Origin: Nocardia africana NBRC 100379
GTDB taxonomy: Bacteria > Actinomycetota > Actinomycetes > Mycobacteriales > Mycobacteriaceae
Length of the DNA: 64,000 nt
Direction of reading: 5' to 3'
Assembly: GCF_001612635.1 (NCBI RefSeq)
Contig: NZ_BDAV01000006.1
Coordinates: 620,001 to 684,000, forward strand
Part shown: positions 35,112 through 45,367 of the stretch, one piece after another
How the letters are laid out: each line of letters begins with the position of its first letter
Numbering within the stretch: the first letter of the stretch is position 1
The notes under the pieces: generated by a model
Told to the model about the DNA's origin: nothing
The model's database searches: none
What the model saw: the letters and a program-made list of their open reading frames with translations, nothing else
Made by a program: the position numbers and the translations under genes

Positions 35112-35363
35112 GTGACTGCTACTGACCTGACCATGTACTCGACGACCTGGTGCGGCTACTGCCGACGCCTGAAGAAGCAACTCGACGAGGCGGGGATCAC
35201 CTACACCGTCGTCGACATCGAACAGGATCCCGAAGCGGCCGAGTTCGTCGGCAGCGTGAACGGCGGCAATCACGTCGTGCCGACGGTCAAGTACTCCGAC
35301 GGGTCCACCGCGACCAACCCGAGCCTCGCCCAGGTGAAGAGCGCCCTCGCCGCCATCGGCTGA
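35112..35363 (+). CDS. mrx1: Mycoredoxin-1-type glutaredoxin
   Basis: An 83-residue glutaredoxin-fold protein with active site C14-G-Y-C17 and the conserved VPTVKYSDGS and SVNGGN stretches of mycoredoxin-1 (Rv3198A type). Mycoredoxin reduces mixed disulphides with mycothiol. The GTG start (VTATDLTMYSTTWCGYC) gives the usual N-terminal strand; a start at the later ATG (35133) would shorten it. It lies next to nudC as in mycobacteria. Confidence 0.93.
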   Translation: MTATDLTMYSTTWCGYCRRLKKQLDEAGITYTVVDIEQDPEAAEFVGSVNGGNHVVPTVKYSDGSTATNPSLAQVKSALAAIG

Positions 35364-35383
35364 CCGACGGCGGCCGCGGCGAA

Positions 35384-36310
35384 TCAGCCTGCCGCAGCCC
35401 AGGATTCGACGATGGTGCGGGCGATGGAGATGGAGCCCGGCAGCAGGAGCCGCTGCTGCTCGGCGTTTCCGGTGTCGCCGGTCACAGAACCCCACGCGCC
35501 CGCGGCCAGCGCCGTGCGCACCTCGTCGCGGGTGAACCAGTGGGCCTCGGCGATCTCGCCGTCGGAGAAGACCAGCGGCGCATCGGGATCGGCGACCGCG
35601 GCGAACCCCAGCATGAGCGAGCGCGGCAGCGGCCACGGCTGACTGCCGAGATAGCGGATATCGCGTACCGCGACGCCGACCTCCTCACGCACCTCGCGCT
35701 CGACGCAGCGTTCCAGCGACTCCCCCGCCTCGACGAAACCGGCCAGCAGCGAGAACATCTTCTCCGGCCAGCCCTGCTGACGGCCCAGCAGCACCCGGTC
35801 GCCGCCGTCGTGCACCAGGCAGATGATGGCCGGATCGATGCGCGGGAACTCCTCGTGCCCGGAGGCGTTGACGCGCGACCAGCCGGCATTCGAGACGGTG
35901 GTGGGGCTGCCGTCGACGGCACTGAATCGGGCGCGGTCGTGCCAGTTCAGCAGCGCCAGTGCGGTGGACAGGATGCCGAGGATCACATCGTCGAGGTGCA
36001 GCGCGCTGCCCACCACCCGCAGATCCATCAGCTGACCGTCGAGCTCGTTGTCGCGAACCGCCCAGATGTGCGAGCCGTCGACCACACCCAGCAGGACCGC
36101 CTCCGGCACCGGCTCGGCCGCGTAGTCCAGCGCCGCTTCCAGCACGAGCTGATCACCGTCGATCCGGACCTGCCCCCGCCGGTTCATCCGCACCAGTTTG
36201 GCCTCGACCCACCCTTGCTTCAACGCCTGCTCGTCCGAGCGCAACGTCTCGGCACGATCGAGGGCGGAACGCGACAGCAGTGGAAGACCATTCAGTTCGA
36301 ATACCGACAC
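35384..36310 (-). CDS. nudC: NAD(H) pyrophosphatase NudC
   Basis: A 308-residue NudC. The Nudix box is intact: GFVEAGESLERCVEREVREEVGV region (Glu residues present), followed by the NADH-pyrophosphatase signature SQPWPLPRSLMLGF. It cleaves NADH/NAD+ to NMN(H) and AMP. The four Cys zinc ribbon of E. coli NudC is missing (SPTTVSNAGWSRV instead), as in mycobacteria. The Pro of SQPWP is the residue reported to vary in M. tuberculosis NudC. The GTG start at 36310 is tentative; an in-frame ATG lies at 36340. Confidence 0.93.
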   Translation of the reverse strand: MSVFELNGLPLLSRSALDRAETLRSDEQALKQGWVEAKLVRMNRRGQVRIDGDQLVLEAALDYAAEPVPEAVLLGVVDGSHIWAVRDNELDGQLMDLRVVGSALHLDDVILGILSTALALLNWHDRARFSAVDGSPTTVSNAGWSRVNASGHEEFPRIDPAIICLVHDGGDRVLLGRQQGWPEKMFSLLAGFVEAGESLERCVEREVREEVGVAVRDIRYLGSQPWPLPRSLMLGFAAVADPDAPLVFSDGEIAEAHWFTRDEVRTALAAGAWGSVTGDTGNAEQQRLLLPGSISIARTIVESWAAAG

Positions 36311-36367
36311 GCTTCGAGAGTATCGCGGGGGTTGCGACATGCCGGGAGGAGGCATCCCCGGTCCGGG

Positions 36368-37426
36368 CTATTTGTGCACGCGACGGACGTAGAGGAGTTT
36401 GTCGCCGGTTTCCAGGGCGTCCACCTCGGGCTCGTCGACCCGGATCAGCGTGCCCTCCCGGACCACGCCGAGCACGATGTCACGCAGATGCCGCGGCGAG
36501 CCGCCGACCTCGTCGGATTCCACGTCCCGTTCGGCGATCGCGAATCCGGCCTCCGGGGTGAGCAGGTCCTCGATCATGTCGACGACGCTGGGGGTGGTGG
36601 TCGCGATACCGAGCAGCCGGCCCGCCGTCTCCGAGGAGACCACGACCGAATCCGCACCCGATTGCCGCAACAGATGGGTGTTCTCGGCCTCCCGGATCGA
36701 GGCGACGATCTTGGCCTTGGGATTGAGTTCGCGCGCGGTGAGCGTGACCAGCACCGCGGTGTCGTCCCGGTTCGCGGCGATGACCAGCGAGGCCGCATGC
36801 TGGGCTCCGGCCAGCCGCAGCACATCCGATTGCGTCGCCGAACCGTGCACCGTCACGAGCCCGGCGTTGGCCGCGGCGTCCAATGCGGTCGCGTCGGTGT
36901 CGACCACCACGATCTCGGCCGGTTGCGCCCCGTCGCCGAGCATCGCGTCGACCGCGGTCCGGCCCTTCGTCCCGTATCCGACGACCACGGTGTGATTACG
37001 CACCCTCTGCCTCCATCGCTGAATTTTGAACGCCTGCCGTGACCGCTCGGTGAGGACCTGCAGGGTGGTGCCGACCAAGACGATCAGGAACAGCACGCGC
37101 AGCGGGGTGATGACGATCGTGTTGATCAGCCGCGCCTGCTCCGTGATCGGGGTGATGTCGCCGTAGCCGGTGGTCGACAGCGAGACCGTCGCGTAGTAGG
37201 CGGCGTCGAGCAGGGTCAGTTCCTCACCGCGGTTGTCGTGATATCCCGCGCGGCCGAAGTAGACCACCAAGGTCGCCGCCACCAGCAGCAGCACCGCGAA
37301 CGCGATCCGGCGGGCCAGCGACACCCACGGGCTGGTCCGGATTTCCGGAATGCGCAGAATGCCGACCAGCGCGTAGTCGGGACGATCCGTCAAACGGCCC
37401 AGACCTTGTGAGCTGTCACCGAACAC
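36368..37426 (-). CDS. Potassium channel with TrkA-N/RCK domain (Rv3200c-like)
   Basis: A 352-residue two-transmembrane ion channel. The first helix is at about residues 40-58. The pore carries the K+ selectivity filter TTGYGD (85-90), and a second helix follows. The cytoplasmic RCK-N domain begins with VVVGYGTKGR (about residue 147), with Asp at the end of strand 2 for NAD binding, and the TrkA-C domain closes the protein (EVDALETGDKLLYV). The GTG start follows GGGGGAT. It is transcribed in the same direction as nudC. Confidence 0.93.
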   Translation of the reverse strand: MFGDSSQGLGRLTDRPDYALVGILRIPEIRTSPWVSLARRIAFAVLLLVAATLVVYFGRAGYHDNRGEELTLLDAAYYATVSLSTTGYGDITPITEQARLINTIVITPLRVLFLIVLVGTTLQVLTERSRQAFKIQRWRQRVRNHTVVVGYGTKGRTAVDAMLGDGAQPAEIVVVDTDATALDAAANAGLVTVHGSATQSDVLRLAGAQHAASLVIAANRDDTAVLVTLTARELNPKAKIVASIREAENTHLLRQSGADSVVVSSETAGRLLGIATTTPSVVDMIEDLLTPEAGFAIAERDVESDEVGGSPRHLRDIVLGVVREGTLIRVDEPEVDALETGDKLLYVRRVHK

Positions 37427-37669
37427 GGTATCCCCCGGTTATGTCGTTGCTCACCTGTGCCACAGATCCGCAGCGTACCGGCCGGATGCCGACATGACGG
37501 ACTGGGCACGCGCGTGGAGGGCGGAGGCGGCGGCGCGGCTACCCCGTGCACCCCGAGGACCGACACCGCGTGAGTGGGCAGGAGCGCGGCGGCGGCGTAG
37601 CGTCACCACGATGTGACCCCACGCGCGGCGGAGAGAGCGCGGCGGCCCGGGGCGAAGAAAGGACACAGC

Positions 37670-38062
37670 ATGAGTGACGCCGGTCGGGCCTCGCAGCGGC
37701 GAGCGGTGCTGATGAGTACCGCGCTGTTCGGCATGGGCACGCTGCATTTCGTGGCGCCCAAGCCCTTCGATGCGATCGTGCCGCCCGCCCTGCCCGGACG
37801 GGCCCGCACCTACACCTACGCGTCGGGTGTGGCCGAAATCGGCGTGGCGGCCGCGTTGGCGGCCCCGCGCACCCGGCGGCTCGGGGGGCGGCTCGCGGTG
37901 CTGTTGTTCCTCGCGGTCTTCCCGGCCAACATCCAGTTCGCCGCCGACTCGGTGCGGAATCCGAAGGCGGCCAAGGCGATCAAGTGGGTGTCGGTGCTGC
38001 GGCTGCCGTTCCAGGTGCCGATGATCACCCAGGCCCTGCGCATCAGCCGCGAAGCCGCCTGA
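37670..38062 (+). CDS. DoxX-like small membrane protein
   Basis: A 130-residue protein with about four transmembrane segments. The pattern LMSTALFGMGTLHFVAPKPFDAIVPP, a central ASGVAEIGVAAALA and the C-terminal LRLPFQVPMITQAL is DoxX/DUF4267-like (COG4270). The ATG follows GAAGAAAGGA. It lies between the K+ channel and adnB, where I recall no gene in M. tuberculosis. The function is unknown. Confidence 0.85.
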   Translation: MSDAGRASQRRAVLMSTALFGMGTLHFVAPKPFDAIVPPALPGRARTYTYASGVAEIGVAAALAAPRTRRLGGRLAVLLFLAVFPANIQFAADSVRNPKAAKAIKWVSVLRLPFQVPMITQALRISREAA

Positions 38063-38075
38063 GGCGCAACAGGTT

Positions 38076-41000
38076 TCACTCGGACAGGTAGTCGGGGGCG
38101 AAATCGGCTTCGGACACCAGGTCCGGGTCGGGCGGGGGTTCGGCACCCGGGTCGGCGCCGAACTCCTCGCCGGGCGGAGGGTCCTCGGCGAGTTCCGGAC
38201 CGTCCTGCGCCCGCGGGCCCGGCGCCCAGGGGGGCGCGACCTCGGCGATGAGTTCGGCCAGCTCGGCCGGCCCCGGAAGTTCGGCGGGCGCGACCGTCCG
38301 GCCGCTGCGGACGTAGTGGAATGCTGCGCCGACCCGGTCGAGCACGAGTTCTTCGGATTCCCCGGTCTGCGCGGCCATCATGCGGGCCCAGGCGACCCGG
38401 TAGACGGCCAGCTGCATCGCGACCGAGCGCTCCTCCGCGCGTGTCGGTTCCGCGCCGGTCTTCCAGTCCACGACCAGCCAGCGGCCGCCGGGTTCGCTGA
38501 ACACCGCGTCCATCCGGCCGCGAATGAGCGTGCCGCCGATGCTGGTCTCGAATCCCACCTCGACGTCGATGGGATTGCGGTCGGCCCACGGCGAGGCCAG
38601 GAACGCCTCCTGCAACCGGATCAGATCGGCGTCGCCCGCATCACTGTCGGCGGCACCGGGCAGTTCGTCGAAATCGAGCAGCCCGACCGCGCCGAACCAG
38701 CGCTGCAACCACGCGTGAAACGCGGTGCCCCGCCGGGCGAGTGGGCTCGGTGGATACGGCAGCGGCCGCCGCAGCCGGGCCGCCAGTTTGGCCGGATCGG
38801 CCCGCATATCCACCAGCGCGGTGGCGGGCAGCTGCGCGGGCAATTCCACTTCGTGAATGCCCTCGGCCGTCGCGAAGTGCTCGGTGAGCAGGGCGTCCAC
38901 ATCCGCGGCCCAGCCTTCGGGATCCGGGTCGTGCTGGGCGGGTGCCGCGTCTTCCTCCTCGCCCGAACCGTTGCCGGAAGCCGCCGCACCGTTCGCGCCG
39001 GAGGCCGCCGGGTCGTTCGCCAGATCGGCGAACAGGTCGAGCTGGCGCGGGGATTCGAGTTCGTCCGGGTCGTCCTGGGCCCGGCGGGAGGGAACCGGAG
39101 GGACATCGGCCCGAGCGGGAGTGTGGCCGTTCGTCGTCTGCTTGCGATGATCGCGAGGGTCGGGCTCGGGCGGAAGGTGCGCGAGCGCGGTACGCACCCG
39201 GGCCGCGCCCGCTTCGACCGCACGCCGCCGCACGCCGAGCGGGTCGCGGGGCCAGTCGGCCACGGCGGGATTGTCGGTGAACGGGTTGGGTACATCCGGG
39301 GGCGGCGGGTCGGCCCACACGTCGACGCGCACGGTGCCGTGCCCGGGTGACTCCGGGTGTTCGGTCCACCGTTTCAATTCGAGCAGGAAATCCGAGGGCC
39401 CCTTCGGCGTGGAGCCGGTTTCGGCCCAGTGGTGGGCCGAAACGAACAGGGCGCGTTCGGTTCTGGTGAGCGCCACGTAGAACAGGCGGCGCTCCTCGTC
39501 GAGGCGGCGGCGGGCCAGCGCCTCCTTGTGCTGTTTGATCGCCCGTTCCAAATCCGTGCGGTCGTACAGCTCGGAGAGATCGAGGACCGGAACGCCATCG
39601 CGCACGGGCGCGGAACCCGGTGTGCCACCGTCGTCGTCGCGTTGCCGGTCACCACGCAGCGAGGTGGGGAGTTCGGCGAGCGCGCCCAGCCAGGTCGCGG
39701 CGGCGTTGCCGGAGGGAAACAGACTCCGCGATACGTGCGGTACGGCCACGACCTCCCATTCCAGCCCCTTGGCCGCGTGCACGGTGAGTACCTGGACGCG
39801 GTCGTGGGCCACCTCCACTTCGCCCGGCTCCAAACCGTTTTCGACCTCTTCGGCGGCGGCCAGGAAGCTCAGCAGGCCGGGCAGGGTGGCACGGTGGTCA
39901 CCGGCGTAGCCCGCGACCACGTCGGCGAAGGCGTCCAGATGTTCACGCCCCGCACCGGCGCCCGCGGCCGCGCGGCGGGTCTGGGTCTCCACCCCGACCC
40001 CGATCGTGCGTTCCACATCGGCGACCAGTTCCGGCAGCGACTGCCCGCTGCGCTCACGCAGTGCCGCCAGCTCCCGCCCAAGGGCGACGATACGCGCATA
40101 GCCGAGCTCCGAATACCGTTGCGCCGGACCGGGATCGGCGATCGCGTCCGCGATACCGGCCTGTTCGGCGGGTTCGGGCGCCACCGCCCGCAACGCCTCC
40201 GACAATCCGGCCGCATCGGTGATGGGTTCCGCGCGTCCCGGCGCCCCGGCGATCGACAGCTCGCGCGCCCGTGCCGACAACGCCTTCAGATCGCTCACGC
40301 CCAGCCGCCAGCGTGCGCCGGTGAGGATGCGCATCGCGGCGCTGCCGGCCGCCGGATCGGCGATCAACCGCAGGGTGGCGACGATATCGGCCACTTCGGG
40401 GGTGGCGAGCAGACCACCCAGGCCGACGATCTCCACCGGCAGCCCCCGCGCGCGCAACGCCTCGGCCAGCGGCGCCGCGTCGGCGTTGCGGCGCACCAGC
40501 ACCGCGGAGGTCGGTGGCGGCCGTCCGGCGTCGGCACACTGCTCCCATTCCGCGGCGATCCGCTCGGCAACCCACGTCCGTTCGTCGGCAACGGTTTCGG
40601 TGAGAGCCAGCGCGACGGTTCCGGCCGTCGCCTGCGGCCGGGGACGCAACGCGTCGACCGTGACCCCGCCCTCGGCGCCGCGCAGTGGTTCGGCGACCAG
40701 ATTCGCCAGATCCAACGCCTCCGGCGGATTGCGCCAGCTCGTCAGCAGCGGCAGTACCGGCGCGGCGACATTCGGGGCAGCCGGGAAATCGGTGGTGAAG
40801 CGGGGCAGATTGGCCGCCGACGCGCCGCGCCAGCCGTAGATGGACTGCATCGGATCGCCGACCGCGGTCACCGCCGGGCGGGTGGCGAAATCCGTCGGCG
40901 GCACCTCGGCGCCGATACCGACCGCGGCGCGATCGCCGAACAAGGCCGCGAGCAGAATGCGCTGGGCGTGCCCGGTGTCCTGATATTCGTCCAGCAGCAC

Positions 41001-41834
41001 CAGGCGGAACCGCTCGCATTCCGCCGCCCCGACCTCGGCGTGGGTGGCGGCCAGCCGCGCGGCCAGCGACATCTGCGAGCCGAAATCCAATGCGCCGCGC
41101 CGCCGCAACTCCTCGCCGAGCCGAGCGACCAGCGGCAGCAGCGCCACCCGATCCTGCTGGGCCTTGACGATCGCGCGCAACTCCTGATTCGGCCCGCCGC
41201 GTTGGCGGGGACCGGGCGGCAGCGTCTCCACCAGCCGCTCCAGCTCCCGATGCGCCACCGCCAACTGCTCAGGCTCCACCAGATGTTCGGCGAGCTGCCC
41301 GGACAGCGCCAGCACCGCCTCGGTGACCGACACCGGTGTGCGCTCGGTATCGAGATCACCGTCCCAGCCGGTGACCACGCGATGCGCGAGCTGCCACAAC
41401 TGCGTTTCGGTGAGCAGTGTGGCCGAGGGCTCGACGGGCAGCAGCAGACCGTGTTCGGACAGCAGCCGCCCGGCGTAGGAGTGGTAGGTGCTGATCTCCG
41501 GCTCGGAGCCGACGAGGGTCGCGCGCAGGCGGCCGGTGCTGTCGATCTCGCGCAGCAGCGGCGATCCGGCCAACCGCGCCAGACGGGTGCGAATGCGAGT
41601 CGTCAACTGCTGCGCGGCTTTTCGGGTGAACGTCAATCCCAGCACCGCGTCCGGGGCCACCAGCCGATTGGCGACCATCCAGACCACCCGGGCGGCCATC
41701 GTCTCGGTCTTACCCGCGCCGGCGCCGGCCACCACGAGCGTGGGCCCGAGCGGTGCGGCGATGACGGCGGACTGTTCGTCGGTGGGTGGCGGCAGGCCGA
41801 GCGCCTGCGCCAGCTGCTCCGGCGTGATCGTCAT
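38076..41834 (-). CDS. adnB: AdnB subunit of the AdnAB helicase-nuclease
   Basis: A 1252-residue UvrD-like helicase with a C-terminal RecB-family nuclease. Walker A is GAGAGKT (Lys42), the DEYQD Walker B lies in the first third, and QSIYGWRGA matches motif III. The nuclease has GTAFHAWLQ with the catalytic loop VVDWKTG. AdnB is the processive motor subunit of the mycobacterial end-resection machine. The ATG overlaps the adnA stop by 4 bases, so the two are translationally coupled. The C-terminal tail is acidic and Pro-rich. The length exceeds the M. tuberculosis protein by about 150 residues, mostly in acidic insertions. Confidence 0.95.
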   Translation of the reverse strand: MTITPEQLAQALGLPPPTDEQSAVIAAPLGPTLVVAGAGAGKTETMAARVVWMVANRLVAPDAVLGLTFTRKAAQQLTTRIRTRLARLAGSPLLREIDSTGRLRATLVGSEPEISTYHSYAGRLLSEHGLLLPVEPSATLLTETQLWQLAHRVVTGWDGDLDTERTPVSVTEAVLALSGQLAEHLVEPEQLAVAHRELERLVETLPPGPRQRGGPNQELRAIVKAQQDRVALLPLVARLGEELRRRGALDFGSQMSLAARLAATHAEVGAAECERFRLVLLDEYQDTGHAQRILLAALFGDRAAVGIGAEVPPTDFATRPAVTAVGDPMQSIYGWRGASAANLPRFTTDFPAAPNVAAPVLPLLTSWRNPPEALDLANLVAEPLRGAEGGVTVDALRPRPQATAGTVALALTETVADERTWVAERIAAEWEQCADAGRPPPTSAVLVRRNADAAPLAEALRARGLPVEIVGLGGLLATPEVADIVATLRLIADPAAGSAAMRILTGARWRLGVSDLKALSARARELSIAGAPGRAEPITDAAGLSEALRAVAPEPAEQAGIADAIADPGPAQRYSELGYARIVALGRELAALRERSGQSLPELVADVERTIGVGVETQTRRAAAGAGAGREHLDAFADVVAGYAGDHRATLPGLLSFLAAAEEVENGLEPGEVEVAHDRVQVLTVHAAKGLEWEVVAVPHVSRSLFPSGNAAATWLGALAELPTSLRGDRQRDDDGGTPGSAPVRDGVPVLDLSELYDRTDLERAIKQHKEALARRRLDEERRLFYVALTRTERALFVSAHHWAETGSTPKGPSDFLLELKRWTEHPESPGHGTVRVDVWADPPPPDVPNPFTDNPAVADWPRDPLGVRRRAVEAGAARVRTALAHLPPEPDPRDHRKQTTNGHTPARADVPPVPSRRAQDDPDELESPRQLDLFADLANDPAASGANGAAASGNGSGEEEDAAPAQHDPDPEGWAADVDALLTEHFATAEGIHEVELPAQLPATALVDMRADPAKLAARLRRPLPYPPSPLARRGTAFHAWLQRWFGAVGLLDFDELPGAADSDAGDADLIRLQEAFLASPWADRNPIDVEVGFETSIGGTLIRGRMDAVFSEPGGRWLVVDWKTGAEPTRAEERSVAMQLAVYRVAWARMMAAQTGESEELVLDRVGAAFHYVRSGRTVAPAELPGPAELAELIAEVAPPWAPGPRAQDGPELAEDPPPGEEFGADPGAEPPPDPDLVSEADFAPDYLSE

Positions 41835-44800
41835 CGATCCGTCACCTGGCGGCCGGTGTCCTGCACCGGGCAACTGCCCGCCACCTGGCAGTGCCGGCAG
41901 CCGTCGTTGCGCATCGCCAGGAATCCGGGCCCGCGGGTGGCGGCCGCCGCATCGTGAATCGCCTTGCGCCACTGGGCGATACCGTCGGAATCCAGCGCGG
42001 TCTGCAACCGCTCGGTGGCCCCGTCGCGACTGGGTTTGGCCACGTAGACGAGTCGGGCGCCGCCCGGTTCGACCCGGTCGCCGTCCACCTCCGCGGCGAA
42101 TCCGCCCGCGCCGGCGGCCACCTGGTACGTGGCCAGCTGAGCGTGGTCCTGAGCCGCTTGTTTGGAGATCGGGGTCTTGCCGGTCTTGACGTCGACGATG
42201 ACGAAGCGCCCCAGCGCATCCCGCTCCACCCGGTCGACCCGGCCGCGGATACGCACCGGCACCTCGTCCGGATCGCGGGCCGGCAGGACGCAGTCCACCG
42301 GCACCTCGACACCGACCTCGGCCAGCTCGGCGCGGGTGTTGCGCAACCAGGCCAGGAACGTGTCGACCATGGATTCGGTGCGACGCAACTCCAGGCGGGA
42401 GTGCCAGCTGTGCGGGCCGTCCTCCCCGGACGTCGGGTCGACGGCCTTCCACGCCTTGACCAGCGCCGCCTTCACCTGCTCCTCGGTCACCCGCCCGGCC
42501 AGGGCCTGGACCAGGGTATGCACGAGATTGCCCTTGACGGCATGCGGGTTGTCCCCGTCACTGCCACCGTGCCGTTCCAGCGCCCAGCGCAGCGGACAGG
42601 TCTGCAACAGCTCGACCGTCGACGGCGAGAGGGCGACCGGCCCGTCCCCGTCGTCCCACAGCGCCAGTTCCGAACTCGGGTCCGCGATGCCGTACCACTC
42701 GTCCGGATGCGCGCCGCGCACACCGGCCGCGGCCAGCCGGGCCAGCTGGGTGGCGGCCCGCTCCCGGCGGGCGGGATCGGCGCCGTCGTCACAGACCACG
42801 CCGCGCAATTCGGCGATCAACGCCTGTGCGACCAGCGCGCGCCCCGGATCGACCGGTGGCGGAATGCGTCCCGGCTCCCCCGGTTCGGCCTCCGGATCGA
42901 GTTCGGCCAGGAATCGGGAGGGCACCAGATCGCGGTCGCCGGTGACGGATTCGACCGCCGTCACCAGCAGGCTGTGCCGGGCCCGGCTGCACGCCAGCAG
43001 CAGCAGCCGGCGCTCCTCGGCGAGGATCGGCGCGGCCCGGCTGACCTGCTCGCCCGGATCGGCCACACCCCCGACGAGGTCGACCAGCTCCTCGATACCG
43101 AGCAGGGTCCCGCGCGGACGCAGGTTGGGCCAGATCCCCTCCTGCACTCCGGCAACGGCCACCACATCCCATTCCCGGCCGGCCGCGGCGTGCGCGCTCA
43201 CGATCGCGACCGCGTCACCGGGCTCGGTCAGCGGAGCCGAATCCTGGTTGATCTCCTGCTGTTCCAGATATTCGACGAATCCCTCGACGGAGGCACCGGG
43301 CAGCCGGTCGACGTAGGCGGCAGCGGCGTCGAACAACCCCACCGCGGCATCCAGATCGCGATCGGCCTGCACGGCGCCCGGCCCGCCGCGCTCGGACTGC
43401 GCCACCCAGCGCTTCTCCAGCCGCGACGCCGTCCACAACGCCCACAGCGCATCCTCGACCCCGGCCCCGCGGCGCAGCGCCCGCCGCGCCCGGTCGACCG
43501 CCCGCAGGACCCGCACCAGCGGCGCCACCTCGACCTCGGTGAGCCGGTCCAGCAGCGCCCGATCGCCCACTCCGGTGATCAGGTCGCGCAGCACGACCGC
43601 CGAGGACCGGTCGAGTTCGGAATAGGGTGCGGGGGCCTCCGACGACTCCTCGACGGCCGACGAGCCGCGCGCCGGCCCGCCCGCCGGTGGTGCGGAATCG
43701 GCGTCACCGGGTTCGCCTGTCCTCGTGGGTAATTCGGCTGCCGTGTCGGCGACCGGCTCCGCCTCGCCGGGGCCACTCACGTTCGGCTCGGCCCGGGGAT
43801 ACCCGCGCTCGATCAGCGCGCGGCGAACGCCTCGGCGCAGGCGGCGCAGACTGATCTGATCCGCGCCGCCGAGCGGGCCCAGCAGCAGATCGAGCGCATC
43901 GTCCTCGGAGAACATCTCGGGGCGCCCACGTTCGACCACCAGCAGGGCGCGCAGCGACTGCAGCATCCAGGCCGCGCCGCGCCGCCGGGCCAATGGGGTA
44001 TCCGGTTTCGGTTGCAGCACCGGCACTCCCGCGGCGGTGAGCGCGCGGCGCAGCGGCCCCAGCGACAGCGGCACCGAGCGCACGACGACCGCCATCCGCG
44101 ACCACGGCACCTCCGCGGTGAGGTGGGCCCGCCGGAGGTGGTCGGCGATCAGCGCCGCCTCCTTGGCCGGAGTGGTGAGTACCCGCACCAGCACCTGCCC
44201 GTCGACCGCCGGATCGCCGAGCAGATGCGGGCCGCCGGTCCGCGCGTCGAAGCGATGCTCGGTTCGGCCCGGCATGCGGGCGGCGATCCGGGCGACCGCG
44301 TCGTGAACCGCCGGCGCGCAGCGATGATCGTCGTGCAGGATGATCCGGCGTTCGGGCGGGGCGTCCGGTTCGGTGACGAAACGGGTGTCCGCACCCCGGA
44401 AACTGAAGACCGCCTGATCCGGGTCGCCGGCCACGACGGTGGTCGCCGGCCCCGATCCGATCGCGCGAATCAGTTGCGCGGCAAGCGGATCCACATGCTG
44501 GGCGTCGTCGACGAGGAGGGTGCGGAGGCGTTCGCGCTCGGCGGCGAGCAGTTCGTCGTCCTCGATCAGCACGTCCAGTGCGGCGCCGACCAGTTCGGCG
44601 GCGTCCAGGGCGGGCGCGCTGGCCTCGGGGGCTTGGACGCCGACCGACCAGCGCAACAGCATCGACTGTTCGTAGCGCTGCGCGAACGATCCGGCCGCCT
44701 CCCACTCCTCGCGTTCGTGCAGGCGCCCCAGTTCGATCAGATCCTCGGGTCCCAGATCACGCTCGGTGGCGCGCAACATCAGATCGCGCAGTTGCTCGGC

Positions 44801-45367
44801 GAAACCGTTGGTGCCGAGGGCGGCGTGCAGGCGCGGCGGCCACAGCACCTCGCCGCCGGCGGACATGTCGGCGAGTTCGCCGCGCACCATCTCACGCAGC
44901 ACCACGTCCTGTTCGGCGCCGGTCAGCAACCGCGGCGGCGGATTGCCCCGGGCGGCGGCATGCGTGCGCAGAATCGCGAACGCATAGGAGTGCACCGTGC
45001 GCACCATCGGCTCGCGGCTCGCGCCCGGCACCCCGCCGAGTTCGGGCGCGAGGGCGGCCAACTGCCGGGTGAGGGCGTTGCGGACCCGCAGGGCGGCCTG
45101 TTTGGAATGGGTGAGTACCAGCACCGATTCCGGATCGGCACCCGCGACGATGCGATCGACGGCGAGATCGGTGAGCAGCGCGGTCTTCCCGGTGCCGGGG
45201 CCGCCCAGCACCTGCCAGGGCCGCCAGCCCGGGTCCGCACCCGACCCACCCGCGAACAGCGTTCGGACATCGGCACCCCATTCGCGTGGCCGGGGTGCGG
45301 TCTCACTGCGGCGCACCAGTCGCACCGAGCTATCCGATCGCATCACACGCGCTATTTCAACAGACAC
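41831..45367 (-). CDS. adnA: AdnA subunit of the AdnAB helicase-nuclease
   Basis: A 1178-residue protein, first gene of adnAB. Walker A is GGPGTGKT (Lys61). The Walker B site reads VDDAQH, unlike the usual DEYQD, matching the less active AdnA motor. A Pro/Glu/Ser-rich insert lies at about residues 540-580. The C-terminal nuclease holds VVDVKTG-like VIVDVKTGK. A Cys before it (TCPLRW) and the late CxxCxxxxxC (CRHCQVAGSC) form a 4Fe-4S clamp. The start is uncertain: GTG at 45367 gives VSVEIARVMRSDSS; an in-frame ATG lies at 45343. Confidence 0.93.
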   Translation of the reverse strand: MSVEIARVMRSDSSVRLVRRSETAPRPREWGADVRTLFAGGSGADPGWRPWQVLGGPGTGKTALLTDLAVDRIVAGADPESVLVLTHSKQAALRVRNALTRQLAALAPELGGVPGASREPMVRTVHSYAFAILRTHAAARGNPPPRLLTGAEQDVVLREMVRGELADMSAGGEVLWPPRLHAALGTNGFAEQLRDLMLRATERDLGPEDLIELGRLHEREEWEAAGSFAQRYEQSMLLRWSVGVQAPEASAPALDAAELVGAALDVLIEDDELLAAERERLRTLLVDDAQHVDPLAAQLIRAIGSGPATTVVAGDPDQAVFSFRGADTRFVTEPDAPPERRIILHDDHRCAPAVHDAVARIAARMPGRTEHRFDARTGGPHLLGDPAVDGQVLVRVLTTPAKEAALIADHLRRAHLTAEVPWSRMAVVVRSVPLSLGPLRRALTAAGVPVLQPKPDTPLARRRGAAWMLQSLRALLVVERGRPEMFSEDDALDLLLGPLGGADQISLRRLRRGVRRALIERGYPRAEPNVSGPGEAEPVADTAAELPTRTGEPGDADSAPPAGGPARGSSAVEESSEAPAPYSELDRSSAVVLRDLITGVGDRALLDRLTEVEVAPLVRVLRAVDRARRALRRGAGVEDALWALWTASRLEKRWVAQSERGGPGAVQADRDLDAAVGLFDAAAAYVDRLPGASVEGFVEYLEQQEINQDSAPLTEPGDAVAIVSAHAAAGREWDVVAVAGVQEGIWPNLRPRGTLLGIEELVDLVGGVADPGEQVSRAAPILAEERRLLLLACSRARHSLLVTAVESVTGDRDLVPSRFLAELDPEAEPGEPGRIPPPVDPGRALVAQALIAELRGVVCDDGADPARRERAATQLARLAAAGVRGAHPDEWYGIADPSSELALWDDGDGPVALSPSTVELLQTCPLRWALERHGGSDGDNPHAVKGNLVHTLVQALAGRVTEEQVKAALVKAWKAVDPTSGEDGPHSWHSRLELRRTESMVDTFLAWLRNTRAELAEVGVEVPVDCVLPARDPDEVPVRIRGRVDRVERDALGRFVIVDVKTGKTPISKQAAQDHAQLATYQVAAGAGGFAAEVDGDRVEPGGARLVYVAKPSRDGATERLQTALDSDGIAQWRKAIHDAAAATRGPGFLAMRNDGCRHCQVAGSCPVQDTGRQVTDR

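Noticed and set aside
39357..41957. An 866-codon open frame antisense to adnB
   Set aside because: No domain, biased composition, and full coverage by adnB, which has helicase and nuclease motifs.
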